Notes under the pieces: model-generated
What the model was told of the DNA's origin: nothing
The model's input: only the letters and a program-made list of their open reading frames with translations
Database searches by the model: none
Program-made: the position numbers and the translations under genes
Assembly (NCBI RefSeq): GCF_016102285.1
Contig: NZ_JACFOY010000001.1
Location: forward strand, 806,001-870,000
Length of the DNA stretch: 64,000 nucleotides
Source: Bartonella sp. M0177
GTDB taxonomy: Bacteria; Pseudomonadota; Alphaproteobacteria; Rhizobiales; Rhizobiaceae
Reading direction: 5' to 3'
Part shown: positions 54,855 through 64,000 of the stretch, in pieces
How positions within the stretch are numbered: the first letter of the stretch is position 1
Layout of the letters: every line of letters starts with the position of its first letter

Positions 54855-57776
54855 ATGCAACAGGCTTTCTGGGAACAAACGTTAAAACATTTAACCCCGC
54901 TCAATGAAACCGGCCCCCAATGGTTGGCCGATATGACAGAAAAAGCTCGTGCAGATCAACTTGAAGAGCTGGCGGCTGAACTCGAAAAAGGAAAAGGTCA
55001 GTCGGAATTTTTGGGTACAGTCATGACGCTTTCACCTTTTTTGCGTGAAACGATCATACGCAATCCATCCTTTATCGCTCCGCTTGTTCATAAAGATATT
55101 TTGCAGCGTTTGAATGAAATTCTCGTTGATATCAGCAAGATTGACACCAGCGAGAATATTACCGAAGCGCTTTTAATGGCGGCATTACGGCAAAAGAAGC
55201 TTGAAATGCATCTTTTGATTGCGCTTGCCGATCTTGGCGGAATTTTCACTTCTGCAATGACGTCGGAATGGTTGACAAAACTTGCCGAAACGACATTAGG
55301 GGCAGCATTGCGGTTTTTATTACGGGATACCCACAATCAAGGAAAAATAAGTCTTGCCGATTATAACAATCCCGAAGAAGATTGCGGACTTGTTGTTCTC
55401 GGGATGGGAAAACTCGGTGCACGTGAACTCAACTATTCATCAGATATAGATCTTATTGCCTTTATAGATGAAACTTCCTCCCATATTGGTGACCCCTATG
55501 AGAGTATCGATGTTTTTTCCAAAATGATGCGCCGCCTTATCCGTATCATGCAGGAACGCACTGCCGACGGTTATGTTTTTCGCATTGATTTGAGGTTGCG
55601 GCCCGATCCGGGTTCTACGCCGCTCGCACTTCCAATCAGTGCGGCGCTTCATTATTACGAGAGCAGGGGCCAGAATTGGGAACGCGCGGCAATGATCAAA
55701 GCGCGGCCGGTCGCCGGAGATATCAAGGCAGGCGACGCGGTGCTGCATGAGCTATCTCCTTATATTTGGCGTAAATACCTCGATTATGCAGCTATTGCGG
55801 ATATCCATTCAATCAAACGGCAAATCCATGCTTATAAAGGCCATGGAGAAATTGCTGTCCGTGGCCACAATGTCAAACTCGGGCGTGGAGGAATTCGTGA
55901 AATAGAATTTTTTGTTCAAACCCAACAATTGATTGCTGGGGGGCGTTTTCCTGAACTTCGTGGGAGACGCACAGTGGATATGCTTGCCGAACTTTGTTCG
56001 CTCGGTTGGATTAGTGCGGATACGCGCGATGTTTTGACAGAGAAATACGCTTACTTACGCAATGTCGAACATCGGATCCAGATGCTGGAAGATGAACAGA
56101 CGCATATCCTGCCGGAAGATGATGATGGCTTTACAAGCGTTGCTTACATGATGGGCTATACGAACACCAATGACTTTACACGCGATTTTCTTGAAACGCT
56201 GAAAACTGTCGAACAGCATTATGCTGCACTGTTCGAACAGGAGAAAGAACTGGGTTCGGACGCGGGAAATCTGGTTTTTACCGGTGAAGATGACGATCCG
56301 GGAACACTTGCGACATTATCAAAATTGGGTTTTTCGCGTCCAAGCGATATTTGTCGCATTATCAGAACATGGCATTTCGGACGTTATCATGCCACCCAAT
56401 CTGCCGAAGCGAGAGAAAGATTGACAGAACTGACGCCTGCGCTTCTCAAAGCGTTTGGTGCTACCAAAAGAGCCGACGAGGCCTTGTCGCGGTTTGATGC
56501 TTTTTTACAGGGGCTTCCGTCCGGCATCCAGCTTTTCAGCCTTTTACAGTCCAATCCCTCATTGCTTGATATGCTGGTTCTCATCATGAGCTCGGCACCG
56601 CGTCTTGCCGACATTATTACCAGAAAGCCGCATATTTTTGACGGGATGCTTGATCCTGCAATTTTTGCCGAATTGCCGACAAAAACCTATTTGCAAAATC
56701 GTCTCGAATTTTTCTTGAGTGGTGTTTCCAATTATGAAGATATTCTTGATCAATTGCGTCTTTTTGCAAGTGAACAACGCTTCCTCATTGGTATCAGGCT
56801 TCTTAACGGTGCGATTGAAGGTGAACGCGCGGCACGTGCTTTCACCGATCTTGCCGATTTGATGATTGCCAATACACTTGCGGCAGTCGAACAGGAATTT
56901 GGTCGTGTGCATGGTTTTGTCAAAGGCGGTCGTGTCGGAATATTGGGAATGGGCAAACTCGGTAGCCGTGAGCTTACCGCCGGTTCCGATCTCGATCTTA
57001 TTTTGCTTTATGATTATGATAAGCAGACAGAAATGTCGGACGGCGAAAAGCCGCTTTATATTTCCCAATATTATATGCGTTTGACGCAACGTCTGGTCTC
57101 GGCATTGTCAGCACCGACCGGTGAAGGTGTTCTTTACGAGGTTGATTTGAGACTTCGCCCATCGGGAAATAAGGGGCCGGTTGCTGTACCGTTCGAAGCT
57201 TTTGGTAAATACCAGCGAAATGAAGCGTGGGTATGGGAACATCTGGCACTCACACGTGCTCGCGGTGTTGCTGGCGACCAGATGTTTTTGCAACAACTCG
57301 AAGATGAAGTGGCCGCTATTATTGCTTTAAAGCGCGATAAGAAAAAGGTTTCCCACGATGTGCGCGAAATGCGCGAATTGATCGAACAGGAAAAACCGTC
57401 GATCAATATATGGGATTTCAAAACGATGCGCGGTGGTCAGGTCGATCTCGAATTTATAGCCCAATTTGCACTGATTACACACCAGAGCGAATTTGTTGTA
57501 GGCCGTACAACAGGTGAAGTTCTGGAAAGATTGCCTCAAGCATTTCTGTCGGTCTCTTCTGTTGGCGAACTTCATCATGCTTATCGCGTATATACGAATT
57601 TGAGCCAGATGATGCGGTTGTGTCTGAATGAAAAGCTTGATCCGGATGACATGCCGCCCGGTCTTGCAGACCTCTTACAAAGAACTGTCGGCGAGCCCGA
57701 TTTGAGCCACGTTGAAAGCCTGATTGCTGAAATGGCAAGCACCGTTGGTCAGATATTTGACGAGGTGGTGGTCTAA
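54855..57776 (+). CDS. glnE: Bifunctional glutamine synthetase adenylyltransferase/deadenylase
   Basis: GlnE adds AMP to glutamine synthetase when nitrogen is plentiful and removes it when nitrogen is scarce, under control of PII proteins. The 973-residue length is standard. Two nucleotidyltransferase domains are seen, each with its active-site motif: GMGKLGARELNYSSDIDLIA (N-terminal, deadenylylation) and GMGKLGSRELTAGSDLDLIL (C-terminal, adenylylation). RLRPDPGSTP and RLRPSGNKGP follow each. The ribosome site is weak. It is 180 nt after the histidine kinase. Confidence 0.97.
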   Translation: MQQAFWEQTLKHLTPLNETGPQWLADMTEKARADQLEELAAELEKGKGQSEFLGTVMTLSPFLRETIIRNPSFIAPLVHKDILQRLNEILVDISKIDTSENITEALLMAALRQKKLEMHLLIALADLGGIFTSAMTSEWLTKLAETTLGAALRFLLRDTHNQGKISLADYNNPEEDCGLVVLGMGKLGARELNYSSDIDLIAFIDETSSHIGDPYESIDVFSKMMRRLIRIMQERTADGYVFRIDLRLRPDPGSTPLALPISAALHYYESRGQNWERAAMIKARPVAGDIKAGDAVLHELSPYIWRKYLDYAAIADIHSIKRQIHAYKGHGEIAVRGHNVKLGRGGIREIEFFVQTQQLIAGGRFPELRGRRTVDMLAELCSLGWISADTRDVLTEKYAYLRNVEHRIQMLEDEQTHILPEDDDGFTSVAYMMGYTNTNDFTRDFLETLKTVEQHYAALFEQEKELGSDAGNLVFTGEDDDPGTLATLSKLGFSRPSDICRIIRTWHFGRYHATQSAEARERLTELTPALLKAFGATKRADEALSRFDAFLQGLPSGIQLFSLLQSNPSLLDMLVLIMSSAPRLADIITRKPHIFDGMLDPAIFAELPTKTYLQNRLEFFLSGVSNYEDILDQLRLFASEQRFLIGIRLLNGAIEGERAARAFTDLADLMIANTLAAVEQEFGRVHGFVKGGRVGILGMGKLGSRELTAGSDLDLILLYDYDKQTEMSDGEKPLYISQYYMRLTQRLVSALSAPTGEGVLYEVDLRLRPSGNKGPVAVPFEAFGKYQRNEAWVWEHLALTRARGVAGDQMFLQQLEDEVAAIIALKRDKKKVSHDVREMRELIEQEKPSINIWDFKTMRGGQVDLEFIAQFALITHQSEFVVGRTTGEVLERLPQAFLSVSSVGELHHAYRVYTNLSQMMRLCLNEKLDPDDMPPGLADLLQRTVGEPDLSHVESLIAEMASTVGQIFDEVVV

Positions 57777-58161
57777 ACGGGTGCACTTTGTTTGTGTGCC
57801 GGTTTCATAACAAATAGAACAATCAGAATGCCGTCTGGTATCTTTCCAAGTTAGCAGGCGTTACTGTTGGTAAACTCACCGGCAGGAAAAACTGGCAGGC
57901 CGGAGGATTGCAAGAATTTAACGGAAAGCGGCTTGTTATTTTACGATTATTCGAACTTAAAATTGGCAGAATGCGAAAACAAAAGAAAAAGCGGCCAAAT
58001 ATTACTAATCAATAGAGTAATAACAAAAAGTCATTATGGATTTTATCTAGAAAAATTGTGGAATGTATAGTGAACAATATTATTTTATTTGAAAAATTAA
58101 CAATCATTTCAAAAATGACCGGAATATATCTTGAAAATAGGCTTTCGATTTACTCAAACAG
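57777..58161. other. Convergent intergenic region between glnE and the PleC-like kinase
   Basis: 385 nt, AT-rich towards the right. No terminator with a clear T-tract was found and no gene is supportable. A 67-codon plus-strand frame (57867-58070) has no family match. Confidence 0.55.
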
Positions 58162-60486
58162 TTAATGCTTCTGCGTGACTGGCAAGGTAATCGTAACGGT
58201 TGTTCCCTTGCCTTCTTTCGATGTGATATTGAGGTCGCCGCCGTGGAGTTCTACAAGCGAGCGGGAAATGGCAAGTCCGAGACCCGAACCGGCATGGGTT
58301 TTGGTGAACTGGTTTTCGACCTGCTCGAAAGGCTGACAAAGTTTTGCAATGGCAGCTTCGGGAATGCCGACACCGGTGTCGGAGAAGACAAAAACAAGTT
58401 TGTCGTCTTTCTGATAGCCTTTAACGTCGATATGTCCACCGGACGGCGTGAATTTGACTGCATTTGAAAGGATATTCAGGAATACCTGATGAATGGCGCG
58501 CCGATCAATATCGCCATGAAGTTTGGGCGTAATATCGGCTGTGACAGTGATGTTTTTCTCTTGTGCCTGCGGTGTCAAAGTACGCAATGTCTCGCTGATA
58601 ATCGGTTCAAGATCGGCATTCTCGCTTGAAAGGGTAAAGCGTCCGGCTTCGATCTTCGACATATCGAGAATATCATTGATAAGTGTCAGCAAATGCGTTC
58701 CCGAATTGTGGATGTCATTCATATATTCGGCGTAACGTTCCGAACCCAATGGGCCAAAAGTGCCCTGTATCATCATTTCCGAAAAACCGATAATGGCATT
58801 GAGCGGCGTTCTCAATTCATGCGACATATTTGCCAAAAATTCTGACTTTGCCTTATTGGCGCTTTCCGCACGTTCTTTTTCCGATTGCAGACTTTCGTTC
58901 AGCTTTTCAACTTCGGTGGCGCGTTGTTGAGCACTTTGACGCGCAAGTTTCAATTCCTGAATAAAGGAATAAAGCCGCCGCTCGCTATCTTCCAAACTTT
59001 TTTGTTGTTGTTTGAGTTCGGAAATATCGGTACCAACCGAAACCAGACCACCGTCCTGCGTACGGCGTTCGTTAATTTTAAGCCAACTTCCGTCAGCCAT
59101 TTGGCGAATGCTGGTAAAGTTGCCCGTGTCATCATGTTCAACCGACATTTCATTGATGGCGGGTTTTGCCATAGCTTCGACTGTAGCCCTTTGAACGCCG
59201 GGCTGTAGCATATGGTCGGGCAGTGAAGCATATTCGCGGAATTTGCTGTTGGACATAACGAGACGCCCGTCCGAATCCCACAAAACAAAGGATTCAGAAA
59301 TGTTTTCGATTGCATCGCGAATGCGCAGGTCAGCTTGTGCCGTCTGCTCGGCAAATTGATGTTGTTCGCTTATGTCAAATGAAATGCCGACGAGGTGGGC
59401 TTCTTCCTCTTGGGCAACTTCGGCACGAATGCGCATCCAGACATAGTGGCCATCGGCATGTCGCATAGGAAGATTAATATCAATGTGATCTTTCTCTCCA
59501 CTCATCAAATCGCGTGCCAATTCGTAAAGATCGGCATCAGCCGGATTGATAATGGACGTGATTTCTGAGATGGACAGAAGTGCATCTTTCGGTTTGAAAC
59601 CGAGCATTTCATACATGGAACGCGACCAATAAACACGCCCGCTTGCCATGTTCCAGTCCCATAGGCCGCAACGCCCGCGCATCATCGCCATATCAATGCG
59701 GTTCTGGATTTTTTCGGAAATGAGATCGGTATCACGTACACGGGCGGCCTGTGCATAATAGGCATAGAGAATGGCTAATATGACACCGACTGTTCCGGCA
59801 AATATTGTAATATTAACCGATACGGATTTCCGCCATTCAAGGTAAATTTCGTCTGTTTCCTCACCGACAAAAACGCCGTATTTTCCTTGTGCTGCCTGAT
59901 CGAATGCAGCCAAAGAAGCTTTTCCGTCAATCTTGACTTGCATCACTCCGGCACTGCGACCGAGAACGAATAAAGCCTGACTGTCAGCAACGTAATCTGT
60001 GAGCGGGTGATTGATGTGTGTTTCCAGTCCGGAAGCGGCAATAACAACGCCCTGATCATCGACAATGGCAATACGTGCGGAATTTGTAATCAACCCTTGC
60101 GTGCGGAAATCGACAAGGATGTTTTCCAGATCATTGTTCGACAAGTTGGCAGTGTCCTTGCCATCATTTGCTTTGCCGTAAATTGCGCGATCTATTGAAC
60201 TCGCAAGATGTCCGGTAGCAAGCATCATCGCAGATCGTGTATTTGTATCAATACTTTGCCGCCACTCATAGAGAAGCACGAGACGTGTTGCAGCGAGTAT
60301 GACCAGAAAAACAAGGATAATCAGGGGGATGGCACGACGCAGCCATGGCTCGATGGCGAGCAGCCTTTTATAGGCTGGACCGGAGAGCAAATCGACATGC
60401 GCTGACCCGGCCTTACGCTTTTTCAGCGAAGGTTTTGAATCAACAAACGTCCCTGTGGGCGCGTTAAACGCGTCCAAATGCGCCAT
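58162..60486 (-). CDS. pleC: PleC/PdhS-type sensor histidine kinase
   Basis: 774-residue membrane kinase. A transmembrane segment (about 52-72), a periplasmic domain, a second segment (about 226-246), two PAS domains (about 265-380 and 395-500) and a coiled coil precede the kinase core. The H-box FLANMSHELRTPLNAIIGFS is the form shared by PleC, DivJ and PdhS, which act on DivK/PleD in the CtrA cell-cycle pathway. NILSNAVKFTPSGG, FSDTGVGI and GSGLGLAISRSL complete the ATPase. The glnE-pleC-pepN setting fits what I recall of PleC in Sinorhizobium. GAGGGGG precedes the start. Distinguishing PleC from PdhS would need a tree. Confidence 0.85.
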   Translation of the reverse strand: MAHLDAFNAPTGTFVDSKPSLKKRKAGSAHVDLLSGPAYKRLLAIEPWLRRAIPLIILVFLVILAATRLVLLYEWRQSIDTNTRSAMMLATGHLASSIDRAIYGKANDGKDTANLSNNDLENILVDFRTQGLITNSARIAIVDDQGVVIAASGLETHINHPLTDYVADSQALFVLGRSAGVMQVKIDGKASLAAFDQAAQGKYGVFVGEETDEIYLEWRKSVSVNITIFAGTVGVILAILYAYYAQAARVRDTDLISEKIQNRIDMAMMRGRCGLWDWNMASGRVYWSRSMYEMLGFKPKDALLSISEITSIINPADADLYELARDLMSGEKDHIDINLPMRHADGHYVWMRIRAEVAQEEEAHLVGISFDISEQHQFAEQTAQADLRIRDAIENISESFVLWDSDGRLVMSNSKFREYASLPDHMLQPGVQRATVEAMAKPAINEMSVEHDDTGNFTSIRQMADGSWLKINERRTQDGGLVSVGTDISELKQQQKSLEDSERRLYSFIQELKLARQSAQQRATEVEKLNESLQSEKERAESANKAKSEFLANMSHELRTPLNAIIGFSEMMIQGTFGPLGSERYAEYMNDIHNSGTHLLTLINDILDMSKIEAGRFTLSSENADLEPIISETLRTLTPQAQEKNITVTADITPKLHGDIDRRAIHQVFLNILSNAVKFTPSGGHIDVKGYQKDDKLVFVFSDTGVGIPEAAIAKLCQPFEQVENQFTKTHAGSGLGLAISRSLVELHGGDLNITSKEGKGTTVTITLPVTQKH

Positions 60487-60639
60487 TTCTGGCCCCCTCT
60501 AAAATTAACGGATAAACTGGCGAACTGATTCGGTACGCAAAACACCCGAACAGGTACAATGAATCAAAACTGATTCGTCCTGTCCAGCATTTTCTTTGCG
60601 TGGGACCTTTTTTCATTAATCAAGCTTAGAATAAAAGCT

Positions 60640-60655
60640 TTAATAATTTTTTAAC
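60640..60655 (+). promoter_or_regulatory. CtrA box upstream of the PleC-like gene
   Basis: TTAA-TAATTTT-TTAAC is an exact match to the CtrA consensus TTAA-N7-TTAAC. It lies 154 nt upstream of the kinase start codon in the 287-nt gap to pepN. The next gene on the other side (pepN) ends here, so the site can only serve the kinase. Confidence 0.65.
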
Positions 60656-60728
60656 GCTGTCATAGCGTGCTTACAAAAAAGACCGTTTTAACGGGTAGTA
60701 GCAAGGAATATTTCAGAAAATTTTCACG

Positions 60729-60759
60729 AAAAAGCGGGGAGAAAATATCTTCTCCCCGC
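60729..60759 (-). terminator. pepN terminator
   Basis: On the minus strand a 10-bp perfect stem GCGGGGAGAA/TTCTCCCCGC with a 6-nt loop is followed by TTTTT, 15 nt after the pepN stop. Confidence 0.92.
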
Positions 60760-60773
60760 CCGAATTTTAATTG

Positions 60774-63401
60774 TTAGCCGAGTGTACGGCTTACGATGTC
60801 GGAAACGTCGACTGAAAGGTTCGGCTCTTTCAATATACGTTCCAATTGTTCCTTGAGTTTGCTTTGGCGTTCGGGTTCCAGTTGTTTCCATGACCGCGTG
60901 AGCGTTGCAAGACGCGCTGCAAGTTGTGGATTTTCTTTATCCACAGTCAGGATAATATCGGCAAGTAACTTGTAACCCTCACCGTCAACCCGATTGAAAC
61001 CTGTCTGGTTCGAAGCTGCAAATGAAGCTATCAGTGCACGCGTCCGGTTCGGGTTATCAAGCGAAAAGAGTGGATGTTTCATAAGCTCTTTGACGTGATC
61101 CAGAGTTTTTTCACCATGAACTGTCGCCTGAACGGAGAACCACTTATCCATAACAAGCGGGTCTTTGCCATAACGCTTTTCAAAATCGGATAGTGCCTCT
61201 TTAGCCTCTTTTGTTTCATTGAAGAGATGAACAAGAACCGATAGTCCCCCCATCCGGTCTGTCATATTGTCAGCCTTCTTATAGGCCTCGAAAGCACGTA
61301 TCGGAGTGTTTTCGGCAAGTGCCAGATAATTGAGGACAGTGTTTTTCAATGCGCGTTTACCAGCCGGTTCGGCTTTTGGCGAATAATGACCTTCCGTCTT
61401 CATCTTGTCGAAAACGTGCAACATTTTCTGTTTCAGATGATCTGCCAAAGATTTCATGAAAGATTGGCGAACATTGTAAATGCGGTCGGGATCGACATCG
61501 TGGCCTATCATACGTGCAAGCTCGATTTCCGAAGGCAATTGCAGACATAGCGAGCGGAAAGCAGGCTCCAATGTGTCATCGTCAAGAAGCGCTTCAATCA
61601 GTGTTTGAAGTTTTTCAGGCATAGCCGGTTTTTCGGCTGATTGATCGGCAATTGCATTAACCAGAGCCTTACCCATTAACTGGTTGAGTGACTCCCAGCG
61701 GTTGACCTCGTCGGCATCAAAGCGTGCACGGAAAGCAAGGTCATCATCGCTTTCTTCCATCTTCAGATTGATTGGTGCTGAAAAGCCTCGCAGCAATGAT
61801 AAGACCGGCTTTTCTTTCAGATCACGGATATGAACGGTCTGCTTTGCTTCAGACAAAACGATAACATTGTTTTCAATGTGGTTATCGGCCTGATAAGGCA
61901 TATCCTTGCCGTTTTTGCCCAAAAGCCCGAAAGAAAGCGGAATAACCATCGGTTTTTTATTGGATTGACCGGGGGTGTCGGGAACAGTCTGGGTCAAATC
62001 AAGTGTCAGAACACCGTCTTTATAATGGCTATCAACGGTTACTGTCGGTGTTCCGGCCTGTTCGTACCACAACATGAATTGCGATAAATCACGTCCTGAA
62101 ACATCGGCAAAACAGGCGATGAAATCTTCAATTGTGCAAGCTTCGCCATCATGGCGCTGGAAATAAAGATCCATGCCTTTGCGGAAAAGCTCGTCGCCAA
62201 GCATGGTATGAACCATGCGTACGACCTCTGCACCTTTTTCATAGACGGTTGTCGTATAAAAATTGTTGATTTCGCGATATTGCCGCGGACGGACAGGGTG
62301 GGCGAGAGGCCCTGCATCTTCAGGAAACTGCGCAATTTTCAATACGCGAACATCGGAAATCCTGTGAACCGGGCGCGAGCGCTGGTCAGACGAAAATTCC
62401 TGATCACGATAGACTGTCAAACCTTCTTTCAAGCAAAGTTGGAACCAGTCACGGCAGGTAATGCGATCGCCCGTCCAATTGTGAAAATATTCGTGTGCAA
62501 TAACGCGTTCTATGCCCGCATAATCGAAATCGGTTGCGGTGTTCGGGTCGGCAAGGACATATTTATCATTGAAAATATTCAGCCCTTTGTTTTCCATTGC
62601 GCCCATATTGAAGTCGGAAACCGCAACAATATTGAAAATATCAAGGTCATATTCGCGCCCGAACTTTTCTTCATCCCAACGCATTGCGCGTTTGAGTGAA
62701 TCCATCGCATAGGCTGCGCGTTCTCTTTTACCTTTTTCGACATAAATTCCGAGTTTTACTTTCCGCCCCGACATAGTGGTGAAACTATCGTCATAATGGT
62801 CAAGAGCGCCGCCAACGAGGGCAAAAAGATAGCAAGGTTTGGGATGCGGATCTTCCCAGATTGCATAATGGCGGCCGCCTTCAAGTTTGCCGGTTTCCAG
62901 AAGATTGCCATTGGAAAGAAGTACCGGCTCATTCTTTTCATCAGCCTCGATGCGTGTTTTGAAAACCGAAAGAATATCAGGACGATCATAAAAATAGGTG
63001 ATCCGGCGGAAGCCCTGTGGCTCGTTCTGTGTGCAATAGACCCCGTTAGAGAGATAAAGCCCCATTAACTGGCGATTTTTCTTGGGATTGATTTGCGTGG
63101 TAACCTGAAGGGTAAATTTGCCTGAAGGGGGATTGTGAATTTCAAGTTTTTCAGGTGTTGCCGAATAGTCTTTAGGCTCGAGTTTCTGACCGTTGATTGC
63201 CACTGACAACAGTTTCAATTCGTCCCCGACAAGAACCAGTGGTGTTCCCGCTTTGGTGTTTTTGCGTGGTGAAAGGGAAAGTTTCGATTTTACGATTGTT
63301 TCAGTAGGATGAAGCGAAAAATCGAGCTCGGTGTTGGAAATTGCGTAATCGGTGGGCTTGTAATCTTCGAGACGATATACTGGAGTGTCAGATTTGGTCA
63401 T
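60774..63401 (-). CDS. pepN: Aminopeptidase N (M1 family)
   Basis: Zinc aminopeptidase of 875 residues that trims N-terminal residues from peptides. The substrate motif GAMEN (FNMGAMENKGLN) precedes the zinc site HEYFH in VIAHEYFHNWTGDRIT, with the third ligand Glu in LKEGLTVYRDQEF. Long C-terminal helical domain as in E. coli PepN. The frame opens at 63524, but the ATG at 63401 (MTKSDTPVYRL) has AAGG at good spacing and matches the family. It ends at its own terminator. Confidence 0.95.
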   Translation of the reverse strand: MTKSDTPVYRLEDYKPTDYAISNTELDFSLHPTETIVKSKLSLSPRKNTKAGTPLVLVGDELKLLSVAINGQKLEPKDYSATPEKLEIHNPPSGKFTLQVTTQINPKKNRQLMGLYLSNGVYCTQNEPQGFRRITYFYDRPDILSVFKTRIEADEKNEPVLLSNGNLLETGKLEGGRHYAIWEDPHPKPCYLFALVGGALDHYDDSFTTMSGRKVKLGIYVEKGKRERAAYAMDSLKRAMRWDEEKFGREYDLDIFNIVAVSDFNMGAMENKGLNIFNDKYVLADPNTATDFDYAGIERVIAHEYFHNWTGDRITCRDWFQLCLKEGLTVYRDQEFSSDQRSRPVHRISDVRVLKIAQFPEDAGPLAHPVRPRQYREINNFYTTTVYEKGAEVVRMVHTMLGDELFRKGMDLYFQRHDGEACTIEDFIACFADVSGRDLSQFMLWYEQAGTPTVTVDSHYKDGVLTLDLTQTVPDTPGQSNKKPMVIPLSFGLLGKNGKDMPYQADNHIENNVIVLSEAKQTVHIRDLKEKPVLSLLRGFSAPINLKMEESDDDLAFRARFDADEVNRWESLNQLMGKALVNAIADQSAEKPAMPEKLQTLIEALLDDDTLEPAFRSLCLQLPSEIELARMIGHDVDPDRIYNVRQSFMKSLADHLKQKMLHVFDKMKTEGHYSPKAEPAGKRALKNTVLNYLALAENTPIRAFEAYKKADNMTDRMGGLSVLVHLFNETKEAKEALSDFEKRYGKDPLVMDKWFSVQATVHGEKTLDHVKELMKHPLFSLDNPNRTRALIASFAASNQTGFNRVDGEGYKLLADIILTVDKENPQLAARLATLTRSWKQLEPERQSKLKEQLERILKEPNLSVDVSDIVSRTLG

Positions 63402-63656
63402 AAATCGTGCCTTTTTATAGAAGTTTATCATGAAGGTAAGCATATTTTGTCGAAACGACAACCGGCTCGAAAAGAAATCTCTGTTCATGCACACCAATGT
63501 GAATGGGAAATAGCATTGGTCCAACCTTCAAAACGTTTATTTTGGCAGTAAGCTTGTATATGAATGAAGAAAATGTCTCGTGCAAAGCAATTGGCAATTT
63601 TATTCGTTCAGTCTTATTGACTGCCGGATAAATGCTTTACCGACAGGAGAAAACTC

Positions 63657-64000
63657 GTGGAAAAACAATCACCGGCTATTCCGGATGCCCCTTCGGGGAA
63701 TGTCATGCTTGGAATCTGGATGAAGATTTTGTCGGTGGTCTGTTTTGTCGTTATGTACAGCTTTTTGAAATCGGCAAAAGGTGTTCCGGCAGGTGAACTG
63801 AGCTTCTTCCGGGCGTTTTTCGGCATTGTCCCGATCATCCTTTGGGTTATGTCATTAAAACAGCTTAAAACGGTTCTTTATACCAAAAACCTGACCGGAC
63901 ATGTTTTTCGGGGAATGTTCGGTACTTTTTCAATGCTATTCAGCTTTTATGCTTTGACCCTTCTACCACTTCCTGAAACAGTTGCCATCGGCTATGGAGA
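63657..64000 (+). CDS. EamA/DMT-family transporter (partial, C-terminus beyond window)
   Basis: N-terminal 114 residues of a drug/metabolite transporter superfamily protein. Hydrophobic segments at about 20-37, 50-63 and 86-105 are seen so far. KSAKGVPAGELSFFRAFFGI and LTLLPLPETVAIGYG-type segments are typical of EamA domains. A GTG start at 63657 follows AGGAG with 8-nt spacing. The full protein would have about ten membrane segments. The substrate is unknown. Confidence 0.85.
   Translation, partial: MEKQSPAIPDAPSGNVMLGIWMKILSVVCFVVMYSFLKSAKGVPAGELSFFRAFFGIVPIILWVMSLKQLKTVLYTKNLTGHVFRGMFGTFSMLFSFYALTLLPLPETVAIGYG

Overview
The window looks like a chromosomal segment of an alphaproteobacterium of the order Rhizobiales (Hyphomicrobiales). 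The markers are a CcrM-type GANTC methyltransferase, a MucR/Ros zinc-finger regulator, a PleC-like kinase, a FeuN-FeuP-FeuQ cassette and several small families I associate with this order (DUF1491, DUF5330, DUF1499, DUF1254/DUF1214). By eye the base composition is moderate to AT-rich, well below Brucella or Rhizobium. Together with the gene content this suggests a Bartonellaceae-like genome, perhaps of the bee-gut Bartonella type; that genus assignment is inference. Coding density is high. There is one tRNA, and no rRNA, CRISPR array, prophage or intact insertion sequence.

Layout. 1-5.3 kb (minus): thrC, an M16 peptidase, a RimJ-like acetyltransferase and a 7TM-PAS-GGDEF protein cut by the window edge. 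5.5-9.7 kb: a lipoprotein, a HAD phosphatase, ccrM and mutY. 10.1-12.4 kb (plus): a GT25 glycosyltransferase and a sugar-nucleotide epimerase, linked by 4-nt overlaps to a DUF721/DciA-like gene. 12.5-21.2 kb (plus): DsbA-like oxidoreductase, smc, ppdK, polysaccharide deacetylase, DUF1499. 21.2-25.6 kb: MBL hydrolase, tRNA-Gln(TTG), a 77-residue flagellar-rod-like protein, corA and a cobalamin-domain-less methylmalonyl-CoA mutase homologue. 25.6-26.15 kb is an extremely AT-rich non-coding stretch before a HerA-like ATPase. 28-34.9 kb: L,D-transpeptidase, sodB, two paralogous secreted four-cysteine proteins beside a probable IS-end relic, oligopeptidase B, msrB, mucR, sufE.

35-41.8 kb: DUF5330 protein, a soluble histidine kinase overlapping a peptidoglycan-binding membrane protein, DUF1491, then DUF1254/DUF1214 and a class A penicillin-binding protein. 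42.1-44.5 kb: feuN-feuP-feuQ. 44.6-46.6 kb: a flavin monooxygenase and a small lipoprotein. 46.7-57.8 kb (plus): cytochrome c maturation genes ccmI-E-F-H, degP, an OmpR-type two-component pair and glnE. 58.2-64 kb: a PleC-like kinase with a CtrA box upstream, pepN and a truncated EamA transporter.

Functional themes are envelope construction and quality control (PBP1a, L,D-transpeptidase, DegP, DsbA-like, Ccm, GT25, FeuNPQ), cell-cycle control (CcrM, PleC, CtrA-like boxes) and core metabolism. Most of the window is ordinary chromosomal backbone. I did not find a convincing new multi-gene system. The best leads are the secreted cysteine-protein pair next to a transposon-end relic, the solitary mini flagellar-rod protein, the CtrA boxes, and the AT-rich stretch.
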